Source of the DNA: Planctomycetota bacterium
Lineage (GTDB): Bacteria; Planctomycetota; Phycisphaerae; Phycisphaerales; SM1A02
Assembly (NCBI GenBank): GCA_022566535.1
Contig: JADFIR010000017.1
Span: forward strand, 1-57,991
DNA length: 57,991 bases
Reading direction: 5' to 3'
In this document: one piece after another, positions 8,644 to 16,419 of the stretch
Position numbering within the stretch: the stretch's first letter is position 1
Layout of the letters: every line of letters starts with the position of its first letter
Translations under genes and position numbers: made by a program
The notes under the pieces: model-generated
Database searches by the model: none
What the model saw: the letters and a program-made list of their open reading frames with translations, nothing else
Told to the model about the DNA's origin: nothing

Positions 8644-8718
8644 GGCGACCGATGGGATTCGAACCCACGACCCCCTGGACCACAACCAGGTGCTCTAACC
8701 AACTGAGCTACGGCCGCC
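8644..8718 (-). tRNA. tRNA-His (GTG) with encoded G-1
   Basis: The minus-strand cloverleaf has anticodon loop TTGTGGT (GTG) and T-loop GGTTCGAATCC. The eight-base-pair acceptor stem includes the histidine-specific G at position -1 (G at 8718) opposite C73 (8644). CCA is not encoded. Confidence 0.96.
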
Positions 8719-8878
8719 ATCTGTGGTCCCGCTTTAATCGGGATCGCAGCAGTATAGATCGACCGGCCCAGCCGTGGTCACCACCCTGCGCCTGGGTCGT
8801 CAAGACCAGATGTGCTACGATGGTGCTTTCATCTGCTGAGCATTGGGCTGGCTATTCGCTACTTTGTCCGCTCAACGA

Positions 8879-10474
8879 ATGAGCTCCGCCATGACCACCG
8901 CATCCGTATCAAGGGCCCTGGACTTCGGCAAGGCCACGATTCACCGCAATCTGAGCAGCGCTCGTTTGATTGAGTTGGCGATTGGGCGCGGAGAAGGAGT
9001 GCTCGCGGCCAACGGGGCACTCAATGTGGACACCGGCGATCGTACCGGCCGCAGCCCCAAGGACAAGTTCCTCGAAGATACGCCGGCCGTCCACGATTCG
9101 ATCGACTGGGGCAAAGTCAATCAGCCGATCGCGCCCGACACATTCGCCGCGCTCGAGGACCTCGCCGTCGAGCATCTTGCCCACAAGAGCGAGCTCTATC
9201 GCTTTGACGGTTACGCCGGCGCCGATCCGGAGTATCGCCTCAAGGTCTCGGTCATCACCGAGGAAGCCTGGCATTGCCTGTTCGCCAAAACGCTGTTCAT
9301 CAATTTGCCCCCTGATGAGCTGGGCAGCTTCGAGCCGGATTGGATGGTGATCAATGCCTGCAATCTTCGGCTGACCGACTACGCGCGGTACGGGCTGAAT
9401 TCGCCCGTGGCGATTCTTCAATCGCTGCAGCAGCGCAAGGTCGTCATCCTCGGCACCCGGTATGCCGGCGAGATCAAGAAGTCGATCTTCTTTGCGATGA
9501 ACTACGACCTGCCGGCGATCGGCGTGTTCCCGATGCACTGCTCGGCTAACGTGGATCAGGCCGATCCGAGCAACGTCGCCCTGTTCTTCGGCCTCTCGGG
9601 CACGGGGAAGACAACGCTTTCGGCCGATGAGAACCGTCCGCTGATCGGCGACGATGAGCACGGCTGGTCCGACCGGGGGGTTTTCAACATTGAAGGTGGC
9701 TGTTACGCCAAGTGCATTCGCCTCTCCAGGGAAGGCGAACCGCAGATCTGGGACGCGATCCGGTTCGGGTCGGTGCTGGAGAACGTAGTGCTGGACCCGG
9801 TGACCCGCCAGCCGGACTACGACTCCGACGAGAAGACCGAAAACACGCGCGTGACCTATCCGGTCAGTTACATTCCCGGGGCGGTGATCCCGTCGGTGGG
9901 GGCTCACCCCCGGAACGTGATCTTCCTCGCTGCGGATGCCTTTGGCGTGCTGCCGCCGGTGAGCAGGCTGAGCCGCGAGCAGGCGATGTACTATTTTATC
10001 AACGGCTACACGAGCAAGCTGGCGGGCACCGAGGCGGGGATCACCGAACCGCAACCGAGCTTCAGCCCGGGCTTCGGCGGGCCGTTTCTGCCCCGGCCGC
10101 CCATGGTCTACGCTCAATGGCTGGCAAAGCGCATCGAGCAACACGATACCGATGTGTGGCTGCTCAACACGGGTTGGACCGGCGGGCCGTACGGCGTCGG
10201 TGAGCGATTCAAGCTCGCGTTCACGAGGGCCTTTGTCACCGGCATCCTCGATGGCTCACTGCGCGATGTAAAGTACGAAGCGCATCCGATCTTTGGCCTG
10301 CACATGCCGCAGGCCGCGCCGAACGTGCCGAGTGAAGTGCTCTCTCCGCGCAGCACCTGGACGGACAAGGATGGGTACGACGCCAAGGCGAAGCAGCTCG
10401 CAACGCTGTTTCGCAAGAATGATGCGAAGTACGACATTGCCTCGGACGTTCGCGCCGCCGGCCCGAAGGTGTGA
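8879..10474 (+). CDS. pckA: Phosphoenolpyruvate carboxykinase (ATP)
   Basis: The enzyme converts oxaloacetate + ATP to PEP + CO2 + ADP, the committing step of gluconeogenesis from C4 acids, in the cytosol. From the ATG at 8879 it has 531 residues, typical of the ATP-dependent family. Visible motifs are the RTGRSPKDKF-like 'TGRSPKDKF' near residue 55, the Walker-type loop 'GLSGTGKTTLSA', 'HCSANV', the 'NIEGGCYAKCI' segment and 'GARP'-region sequence late in the protein. Upstream in-frame starts (TTG 8843) would add residues without homology, and a second ATG at 8891 is possible; neither has a clear ribosome site. The gene follows tRNA-His and is not in an evident operon. Confidence 0.95.
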   Translation: MSSAMTTASVSRALDFGKATIHRNLSSARLIELAIGRGEGVLAANGALNVDTGDRTGRSPKDKFLEDTPAVHDSIDWGKVNQPIAPDTFAALEDLAVEHLAHKSELYRFDGYAGADPEYRLKVSVITEEAWHCLFAKTLFINLPPDELGSFEPDWMVINACNLRLTDYARYGLNSPVAILQSLQQRKVVILGTRYAGEIKKSIFFAMNYDLPAIGVFPMHCSANVDQADPSNVALFFGLSGTGKTTLSADENRPLIGDDEHGWSDRGVFNIEGGCYAKCIRLSREGEPQIWDAIRFGSVLENVVLDPVTRQPDYDSDEKTENTRVTYPVSYIPGAVIPSVGAHPRNVIFLAADAFGVLPPVSRLSREQAMYYFINGYTSKLAGTEAGITEPQPSFSPGFGGPFLPRPPMVYAQWLAKRIEQHDTDVWLLNTGWTGGPYGVGERFKLAFTRAFVTGILDGSLRDVKYEAHPIFGLHMPQAAPNVPSEVLSPRSTWTDKDGYDAKAKQLATLFRKNDAKYDIASDVRAAGPKV

Positions 10475-10602
10475 CGGACCCGGGTCGTTTCGCGACGGGC
10501 CTTGCCCCCGGGCCGATGCACAGCCCACGCGACCGCCGATTCAATCCTGGGTGGCCGAGATCCCCCGCGGATACCGCCCGTGGCCTGGCCGGCGGATATG
10601 CA

Positions 10603-11970
10603 CTACCCGCCGACAGGTTCGAGATCGCGGCGGAGTCGATCGATCTGGCCCTGCAGTTGGGCGCTCAACTCGACACGGTAGGGCGGCTGGGCCGCATCCA
10701 GAGAAGTCAGGCGTTCGGGCAGCTTCGCCAGTTCCGTCTGAGCGTGTTCGCGTATCTGCGGCAGGCTGCGGCGGTTCGCCGGCAATCGTTTGCCGGCCTG
10801 CATGACCTTGGACAGCAGCGGCCGGCCGCCGATGCCCTCATCGTGCAACCCAATGATGTCGTGCGACGCCTGCGAGCCGGACTCGATACGCCATACTTGC
10901 TTTTGCCCGGGCAGATTCGACTTTTCGGCCGATAGCTTCATCCTGGCCCGGCCGGCATATCCGACGAGCTTGTAGGCGCTGTCAAGAAATGGCGCATCGG
11001 CGGAAACGCCCATGCGGGTGCCGACGCCGAAGCCGCTTATCGGCGCCTCCTTGGCCACTAGGTCGGCCACGGCATACTCATCCAATGATCCACTGGCAAA
11101 GATCTCCACGTTGTGCAGCCCGGCTTCATCCAGTGTGCGGCGCGACGCCTTGGTCAGTTGGACCAGGTCGCCTGAATCGAGGCGAACGCCACGAATCTGA
11201 AAGTCATCGCCTAGCTCTTCGGCGAGCCGCACCACGTTGCGAACGCCGCCAAGGGTGTCGTAGGTATCCACCAACAGGATCGCCTGGGGGTACACCGATG
11301 CGAACGCCCGGAACGCATCAAGCTCCGCATCGTGGGCTTCGATGTAGCTGTGCGCCATGGTGCCGGTCACGGGGATGTCGTAGACCTGGCCGGCCAGGAC
11401 GTTGGAGGTGGAGGTAGCGCCGGCGACAAAGCAGGCCCGGGCCGCCTTCATGCCTGCATCCGCCCCGTGGAGGCGCCGCAAGCCGAACTCGACAACATCA
11501 CGCCCGGCGGCGGCCGTCACCACCCGGGCCGCCTTCGACGCGATCATAGTTTGGAAGCTGATCTGATTGAGGAGAAAGGTCTCGACCAACTGGGCTTGCG
11601 GCAGCGGCGCGATGACCTCCAGGATCGGTTCATCGGCGAAGATCGGCGTGCCTTCCGCCACCGCGTAGACCTCGCCCCCAAAGCGCATGGCCCCCAACCA
11701 GTCGAGGAACTCCTTGGAGAACTGGCCGAGTGAGGCCAGATACTCCAACGCTTCGGCCGTGAAGTGCAACGTCTCCAGATACCGCAGCACGTCGTCGAGA
11801 CCACAGGCGATCAGGTAGTTGCGGTTGGCCGGCAGTCGCCGCACGAACAGGTCGAAGACGGCTTGCTGGTCCAGGCCCTCTTCGAGATAGGCCTGGAGCA
11901 TGGTCAGCTCATAGAGATCCGTGAGCAGGGCGACATTGGCGTTGTTGACCCAGGCGTTCGGCGCAGTCAC
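10603..11970 (-). CDS. pncB: Nicotinate phosphoribosyltransferase
   Basis: The 455-residue NAPRTase joins nicotinate and PRPP to give nicotinate mononucleotide (Preiss-Handler pathway). The N-terminal 'ALLTDLYELTMLQAYLEEG' is diagnostic. Further motifs are 'EFGLRRLHG' (with the conserved His), 'GTMAHSYIEAHD' and the phosphate-binding 'VRLDSGDL' and 'FASGSLDEY'. It is the second gene of a two-gene operon: its ATG overlaps the stop of pncA by 4 bp (ATGA), so the product of the nicotinamidase feeds directly into this enzyme. NAD synthase (nadE) lies 2.7 kb away on the other strand. Confidence 0.95.
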   Translation of the reverse strand: MTAPNAWVNNANVALLTDLYELTMLQAYLEEGLDQQAVFDLFVRRLPANRNYLIACGLDDVLRYLETLHFTAEALEYLASLGQFSKEFLDWLGAMRFGGEVYAVAEGTPIFADEPILEVIAPLPQAQLVETFLLNQISFQTMIASKAARVVTAAAGRDVVEFGLRRLHGADAGMKAARACFVAGATSTSNVLAGQVYDIPVTGTMAHSYIEAHDAELDAFRAFASVYPQAILLVDTYDTLGGVRNVVRLAEELGDDFQIRGVRLDSGDLVQLTKASRRTLDEAGLHNVEIFASGSLDEYAVADLVAKEAPISGFGVGTRMGVSADAPFLDSAYKLVGYAGRARMKLSAEKSNLPGQKQVWRIESGSQASHDIIGLHDEGIGGRPLLSKVMQAGKRLPANRRSLPQIREHAQTELAKLPERLTSLDAAQPPYRVELSAQLQGQIDRLRRDLEPVGG

Positions 11971-12563
11971 GGCGAGTGCCTTTCGATCGTGGCGCCGGCC
12001 TGCTGCATCTCGTCGAGGGCTTTGTGGCCATCCTCCAGATGGACGTTGACCGGCCGGGTGGCCGGCAGAATCAGGTGGACTTCAAAGCCTTCGGCCAGGG
12101 CATCGAGAACGGTGGCCTTGACGCAATAGTCCAGGGCCAGTCCGCCCACCCACACCCGCTCGACCTCCGCCAGTCGCAGCCGCTGGGCCAGGCCGGTTCC
12201 ATCGAAGCCGGAATACGACTCGCGGTCGGAGTCCCTGGCCTTATCCATATAAATGGCCCGTTGCGGGATGCTGAGGTTGGGGTGGTAGGCCGCACCGGGG
12301 GTGCCCGCAACGCAATGCACCGGCCAGGGTCCGCCCTGGTCGGTGAAGCTGCAGTGGTTCGGCGGGTGCCAGTCGCGCGTCATCACGATCGTTGCTCCGG
12401 TTCGCTCGGCCTGCTCGATCCAGCGGTTGAGCACCTCCACCACCTGGTCACCCTCGGCCACCGGCAACGCCCCTCCCGGGCAGAAGTCTTTCTGCACGTC
12501 CACGATCAGCAGGGCGTCCGCGGATTCAAGCTGCTCGATCATGGCTGGTTCCGGCGCGGCCAT
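11967..12563 (-). CDS. pncA: Nicotinamidase
   Basis: The 198-residue isochorismatase-fold amidase converts nicotinamide to nicotinate + NH3. The catalytic triad is visible: Asp in 'LLIVDVQKDFCPGGAL', Lys in 'YMDKARDSD' and Cys in 'GGLALDYCVKATVLDA'. The metal-binding 'MTRDWHPPNH' and 'WPVHCVAGTPGA' match PncA rather than generic isochorismatases. The start was set at 'MAAPEPAM'; the next Met (12542) is an alternative. It is the first gene of the pncA-pncB operon, with a 4-bp overlap. Confidence 0.94.
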   Translation of the reverse strand: MAAPEPAMIEQLESADALLIVDVQKDFCPGGALPVAEGDQVVEVLNRWIEQAERTGATIVMTRDWHPPNHCSFTDQGGPWPVHCVAGTPGAAYHPNLSIPQRAIYMDKARDSDRESYSGFDGTGLAQRLRLAEVERVWVGGLALDYCVKATVLDALAEGFEVHLILPATRPVNVHLEDGHKALDEMQQAGATIERHSP

Positions 12564-12657
12564 TGCAGATGCCCTACAGCGTAGACGCAAATGGGTGAAC
12601 CAGTAGCCAGCAACGGTGAGTTTCTGCAACGTCGCATGGCGGCAGCCGGCGGGTGAA

Positions 12658-12685
12658 CCCCTCGCCCTTCCGGGCAAGGCTATCG
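12658..12685 (-). repeat. ATAGCC-headed palindromic repeat
   Basis: Read on the minus strand it is CGATAGCC TTGCCCGGAAGGGCGAGGGG, a close relative of the units at 43000, 43572 and 44204. It lies between pncA and the threonine aldolase gene, just upstream of that gene's -10. The rest of 12564-12727 is featureless. Confidence 0.65.
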
Positions 12686-12715
12686 GGCGAGGTGATGTGG
12701 CGATGTAACCGCCGA

Positions 12716-12721
12716 TACACT
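12716..12721 (+). promoter_or_regulatory. -10 hexamer for threonine aldolase
   Basis: TACACT lies 6 nt before the GTG start at 12728. The spacing places the transcription start at or next to the start codon. Confidence 0.5.
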
Positions 12722-12727
12722 CTCTGT

Positions 12728-13780
12728 GTGGCGAGCTTTCGTAGCGACAACAATGCCGGGCTGTGCCCCGAGGCGTTGGAGGCGATCATCCAGGCTAACG
12801 ACGGTCACTGCATCGCCTACGGGGATGATGAGCACACCGCCGCGGCCGTGGCCGAGTTCCGAAGAATCTTTGGTTCCCGGACCAGTGTGTGGTTTGTGGC
12901 GACCGGTACCGCCGCCAACACGCTGGCCATTGCGTCGCTGACCGAGCCCTGGCAGCAGGTGCTCTGCCACGTCCACAGCCATTACAACGATGATGAGTCA
13001 ACCGCCCCGGAGCGGATCACTCACTGCCGAACCGTCCAGGTCCGAACCGAGTCCAGCAAGCTTCAACCGTCGGACATCGCCGGTGTCGGAATCCACACGC
13101 GGGGCGATGTCCATCAGCCCCAGCCGGGTGTGGTTACCGTCTCCAATCCGACGGAGTTCGGCACCGTGTACACCCCGGCCGAGCTCGCTGCGTTGTGCGA
13201 GGCGGCCCACGATGCGGGATATCGGATGCACGTCGATGGAGCTCGGTTCGCCAACGCGGTGGCGGCCCTTGGGTGCGATCCGCGCGAGCTGAGCGTCGAG
13301 GCCGGCGTCGATGCCCTGAGCTTCGGCGGAACCAAGAATGGACTGGCCTTCGGTGAAGCGGTGTTGTTGTTTGCCCAGGGCGATGGGAAAACGTTCGAGG
13401 CGGCGACCGAAGCGTTCCCCTTTCACCGCAAGAGTACCGGCCACCTGCTCAGCAAGCACCGATTCGTCAGCGCGCCCTTTGCGGCCACCCTGCGGGACGA
13501 TACCTGGCTGCGGCATGCCGGGCATGCCAACCGCATGGCCTCGATGCTCGCCGAGGGCCTGCGCCGATTGGGCTACCACCTGCGGTTTCCCGCCGAGGCG
13601 AACGCGGTGTTCGTGACGTTGCCGCCGCAGACCGATGCGGCTCTGCGGGACCGTGGACATGCCTACTACCCCTTTGGGGATCCGGCCTGGAAGCTGTTTC
13701 GACTGATGTGCAGTTTCGATACGCCGCCTGAGCAGATTGAGGCGTTCCTGGCCGATGCCCAAGCCCTCGCCGCCCGATAA
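12728..13780 (+). CDS. ltaE: Low-specificity L-threonine aldolase
   Basis: The 350-residue PLP enzyme of fold type I cleaves L-threonine or L-allo-threonine to glycine + acetaldehyde. Evidence is the N-terminal 'FRSDNNAGLCPEALEAI', the substrate-binding 'HMHVDGARFANA'-like segment ('RMHVDGARFANAVAAL') and the PLP lysine in 'SFGGTKNGLAFGEA'. The start was placed at GTG 12728 because homology begins at 'ASFRSDN' and a TACACT -10 lies 6 nt upstream; an in-frame start at 12653 would translate a palindromic repeat. Its glycine product could feed the glycine cleavage enzymes at 33993-36880, though they are not linked genetically. Confidence 0.9.
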   Translation: MASFRSDNNAGLCPEALEAIIQANDGHCIAYGDDEHTAAAVAEFRRIFGSRTSVWFVATGTAANTLAIASLTEPWQQVLCHVHSHYNDDESTAPERITHCRTVQVRTESSKLQPSDIAGVGIHTRGDVHQPQPGVVTVSNPTEFGTVYTPAELAALCEAAHDAGYRMHVDGARFANAVAALGCDPRELSVEAGVDALSFGGTKNGLAFGEAVLLFAQGDGKTFEAATEAFPFHRKSTGHLLSKHRFVSAPFAATLRDDTWLRHAGHANRMASMLAEGLRRLGYHLRFPAEANAVFVTLPPQTDAALRDRGHAYYPFGDPAWKLFRLMCSFDTPPEQIEAFLADAQALAAR

Positions 13781-14017
13781 GCGCTTCCGATGTGACCGTT
13801 GAATCGGGGGACTCAAGAGCCTGGCCGGATGCGATGGGTCGTGAACGCACTGTTTATGTGACCGCTGTTGCGCTTCGACCCGCCAATCTTTTGCAGCTTG
13901 GGGTGGATTTCCAACTGGGTCGGTCAACTTGGGTTGTGATCGAACCGATCGAAATGCTGAGGGTCGGCCGACGCGGTTGCCGCCGACCGCCCGGCTTCTT
14001 CAGTTGCGAGGTCCGGT

Positions 14018-14599
14018 ATGAATCCCTTCGAGAAGGATGTATTGACCACCGGAGAAGTCGCCAAGGTCTGCAACGTGGCGTCGCGCACAGTAAGCAAGTG
14101 GTTCGATTCCGGCCAGCTGCGCGGATACCGCATTCCCGGCTCCAAAGATCGTCGCATCCCCGTGGGCAATTTGTTGAAGTTCATGAAGAGCCATGGCATT
14201 CCCATGGATGGTCTCATGAGCGGCAGCACTCGGGTTCTGATCGTGGACGACGAGGATGAGGTCGTCGAAACCCTCCAGCGAATACTCAACGAGCAGACCA
14301 GCTACGAGGTCCGAACAGCCCGCACCGCGTTCGCCGCTGGCCTGGAATGCGAGCGGTTCCGCCCGCATGTGATGCTGCTGGACATCCACCTGGCCGATGG
14401 CGACGGTCGGGAGGTTCATTCGGTGATGACTGAGAACGAGGACCTGCAAGTGACGAAGCTCATCGCGATGAGCAGCAAGCTCACCGACGGCCAGACGGCG
14501 CAACTGCTTCACCAGGGCTTCGACGGTGCCCTTCGCAAGCCGTTCAGCGTTCGCCAGGTGATCGAGGCGATCGAAGGCGCCAGCGCGATCGTGTATTAG
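14018..14599 (+). CDS. HTH (excisionase/MerR-like)-receiver fusion protein
   Basis: The 193-residue protein has an N-terminal winged-helix DNA-binding domain of the HTH_17/excisionase type (residues 8-60: 'LTTGEVAKVCNVASRTVSKW...RIPGSKDRRIPVGNLLKFM') followed by a CheY-like receiver (residues 70-190). The receiver keeps the acidic pocket 'VDDEDE', the phosphoacceptor Asp in 'LLDIHLADGDG', the Ser of 'AMSS' and the Lys of 'LRKPF', so it is probably phosphorylatable. DNA-binding-first order is the reverse of most response regulators. No histidine kinase gene is in the window, so it is an orphan. The upstream gap (13781-14017) shows no feature. Confidence 0.85.
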   Translation: MNPFEKDVLTTGEVAKVCNVASRTVSKWFDSGQLRGYRIPGSKDRRIPVGNLLKFMKSHGIPMDGLMSGSTRVLIVDDEDEVVETLQRILNEQTSYEVRTARTAFAAGLECERFRPHVMLLDIHLADGDGREVHSVMTENEDLQVTKLIAMSSKLTDGQTAQLLHQGFDGALRKPFSVRQVIEAIEGASAIVY

Positions 14600-14621
14600 G
14601 GTCTAGCCGGCGGGTTACCCC

Positions 14622-14627
14622 TACAAT
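14622..14627 (+). promoter_or_regulatory. -10 hexamer for nadE
   Basis: TACAAT ends 6 nt before the GTG at 14634 and 9 nt before the ATG at 14637, indicating a leaderless transcript. Confidence 0.5.
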
Positions 14628-14633
14628 CCGCCG

Positions 14634-16409
14634 GTGATGCGCCTGGCCTTGGCTCAGCTCAATCCGACCGTCGGCGACGTGGTCGGCAATACCCGCCTCG
14701 TGCTCCAAGCGATTGACCAGGCGCGCAGCGACGGCGCGGAAGTGCTTGTGGCCGGCGAGCTTGGCCTGATCGGCTATCCGCCCAGGGATTTGCTCTTTCG
14801 AGCGGGTGTGGTCGAGGCGTGTGAACAGGCCGTGGGCGAGATCGCCCGTCACGCCGGCGATCTGCTCGTGATTGTCGGCCATCCCCGCCGATGCCCCGGT
14901 GGAACCCGCCCGCTTCGCAACAGTGTTTCCGTCTGCCGGGCGGGGAAAGTGGTCGCCGTGTACGACAAGCGGTTGCTGCCCGGCTACGACGTCTTCGACG
15001 AGGACCGATACTTCGATCCCGGCGACCAACCCTGCGTGGTTGAAGCGGCCGGGGGGCGCCTCGGACTTCTGATCTGCGAGGATCTCTGGCGGGCGGAGGA
15101 TGTGCGAACCGAGCGAAGCTACCCGATTGATCCGGTGCAGGAGACGGCGGCGCTGGGGTGTGATGTGCTTCTGAGCCTCAACGCCAACCCATTTGTCCTG
15201 GGCAAGTGGCAGCGCCATCTGGAGCAGCTGCGTGCTGCTGCGACCAGGCACAAGCTTCCGATTGTCGCGGTTCAGCAGGTCGGGGCCAACGATGATCTGA
15301 TCTTTGACGGCCGATCAGTGGTTGTCGCCGCGGATGGCTCCATCGCGGCAATCCTCCCGGGTTGGCGGCCGGCCCTTGAGACGATTGAGCTTCCGGATAA
15401 CGCGCACGGTGTGCACGCTGTGGGCTGGGATCACGTCAGAACCGATCCAATGGAGGAGCTGTGGAACGCTCTGGTCCTCGGCGTCAACGACTATTGTCGC
15501 AAGTCCTTCAACGACAAGGTGATCATCGGCCTCTCAGGCGGCATCGACTCGGCGGTGACGGCCTGCATTGCCGCCGCCGCCGTGGGCCCGGACAACGTCC
15601 TCGGGGTGATGATGCCCTCGCGCTATTCGCCAGCCGCATCGCTCGAAGACGCGAGGGAGCTGGCCGCGAACCTCGCCTTGCCCGGTTGCCAGACGGTTCC
15701 CATCGAGTCGACACACCTGGCGGTACAGGACGCGTTGGCGGCGTCCCTGCGCGAGCAGGCCGGCGGGGTCACCGATGAGAACATCCAGGCTCGTCTGCGT
15801 GGCCTGCTGCTGATGGCGTTCGCCAACGCCACCGGAGCGTTCGTGCTGGCCCCCGGTAACAAGTCCGAGCTGGCCAGCGGCTATTGCACCATCTATGGGG
15901 ACATGTGCGGCGCCTTGGCGGTGCTCGGTGATGTGGTCAAGACGCGCGTGTACGCCCTGGCCCGATGGATCAACGCCCATCATGTTGACTGCGGCTTTGC
16001 CCAGCCGCCCATACCTCAGCGTTCGTTGACCAGGCCACCGTCCGCAGAGCTGCGTCCCCATCAGCTCGATCAGGACACACTGCCGCCGTACGAGACTCTC
16101 GACCTGATCGTCGAGCGTTACATCGAGCTGGAGCAATCGGTGCCGCAGATCATTGGCGAGACCGACATCGAGGCCCAGCTTGTCCGCGAAACGGTGAGCA
16201 TGATCGACCGCGCCCAATATAAGCGCGACCAGGCGGCGCTGATACTCAAGGTCACCGCTCGAACCTTCGGTCGTGGCCGACCGATGCCGATTGCCATGCG
16301 GTGGACCGAAGCGATGAGCTATGAGCCACGTGCCATAGGTGAATCCCCACAGATAGCCCCCGGCTTGCCGGGGGGCGAATGTGCCTCCGCTGAATCCGAG
16401 CCGAGTTAG
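14634..16409 (+). CDS. nadE: Glutamine-dependent NAD+ synthetase
   Basis: The 591-residue, two-domain enzyme makes NAD+ from nicotinate adenine dinucleotide, ATP and glutamine. The N-terminal nitrilase-type glutaminase domain (residues 1-260) has Glu in 'LVAGELGLIGYPPRDLL', Lys in 'YDKRLLPGYDVFDEDRYF' and Cys in 'LLICEDLW'. The C-terminal synthetase domain has the PP-loop 'GLSGGIDSAVTACIA' and 'APGNKSELASGYCTIYGD'. The last ~25 residues lie beyond the family's normal end ('FGRGRPMPIAMRW...') and are partly encoded by a palindromic repeat (16351-16376). The stop codon forms the first three bases of the mutL -10. The enzyme completes the pathway started by pncA-pncB. Confidence 0.95.
   Translation: MMRLALAQLNPTVGDVVGNTRLVLQAIDQARSDGAEVLVAGELGLIGYPPRDLLFRAGVVEACEQAVGEIARHAGDLLVIVGHPRRCPGGTRPLRNSVSVCRAGKVVAVYDKRLLPGYDVFDEDRYFDPGDQPCVVEAAGGRLGLLICEDLWRAEDVRTERSYPIDPVQETAALGCDVLLSLNANPFVLGKWQRHLEQLRAAATRHKLPIVAVQQVGANDDLIFDGRSVVVAADGSIAAILPGWRPALETIELPDNAHGVHAVGWDHVRTDPMEELWNALVLGVNDYCRKSFNDKVIIGLSGGIDSAVTACIAAAAVGPDNVLGVMMPSRYSPAASLEDARELAANLALPGCQTVPIESTHLAVQDALAASLREQAGGVTDENIQARLRGLLLMAFANATGAFVLAPGNKSELASGYCTIYGDMCGALAVLGDVVKTRVYALARWINAHHVDCGFAQPPIPQRSLTRPPSAELRPHQLDQDTLPPYETLDLIVERYIELEQSVPQIIGETDIEAQLVRETVSMIDRAQYKRDQAALILKVTARTFGRGRPMPIAMRWTEAMSYEPRAIGESPQIAPGLPGGECASAESEPS
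16351..16376 (+). repeat. ATAGCC-headed palindromic repeat inside the nadE 3' end
   Basis: AGATAGCC leads into a perfect 8-bp hairpin CCCCCGGC-TT-GCCGGGGG. It is read through in frame as part of the NadE tail. Confidence 0.65.
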
Positions 16410-16412
16410 AAT
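16407..16412 (+). promoter_or_regulatory. -10 hexamer for mutL
   Basis: TAGAAT ends 7 nt before the mutL ATG (16420). Its TAG is also the nadE stop codon. Confidence 0.5.
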
Positions 16413-16419
16413 CCTGGCC

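Noticed and set aside
12998..13927. 309-residue minus-strand frame opposite threonine aldolase
   Set aside because: Shadow of a conserved PLP enzyme with no motif of its own.
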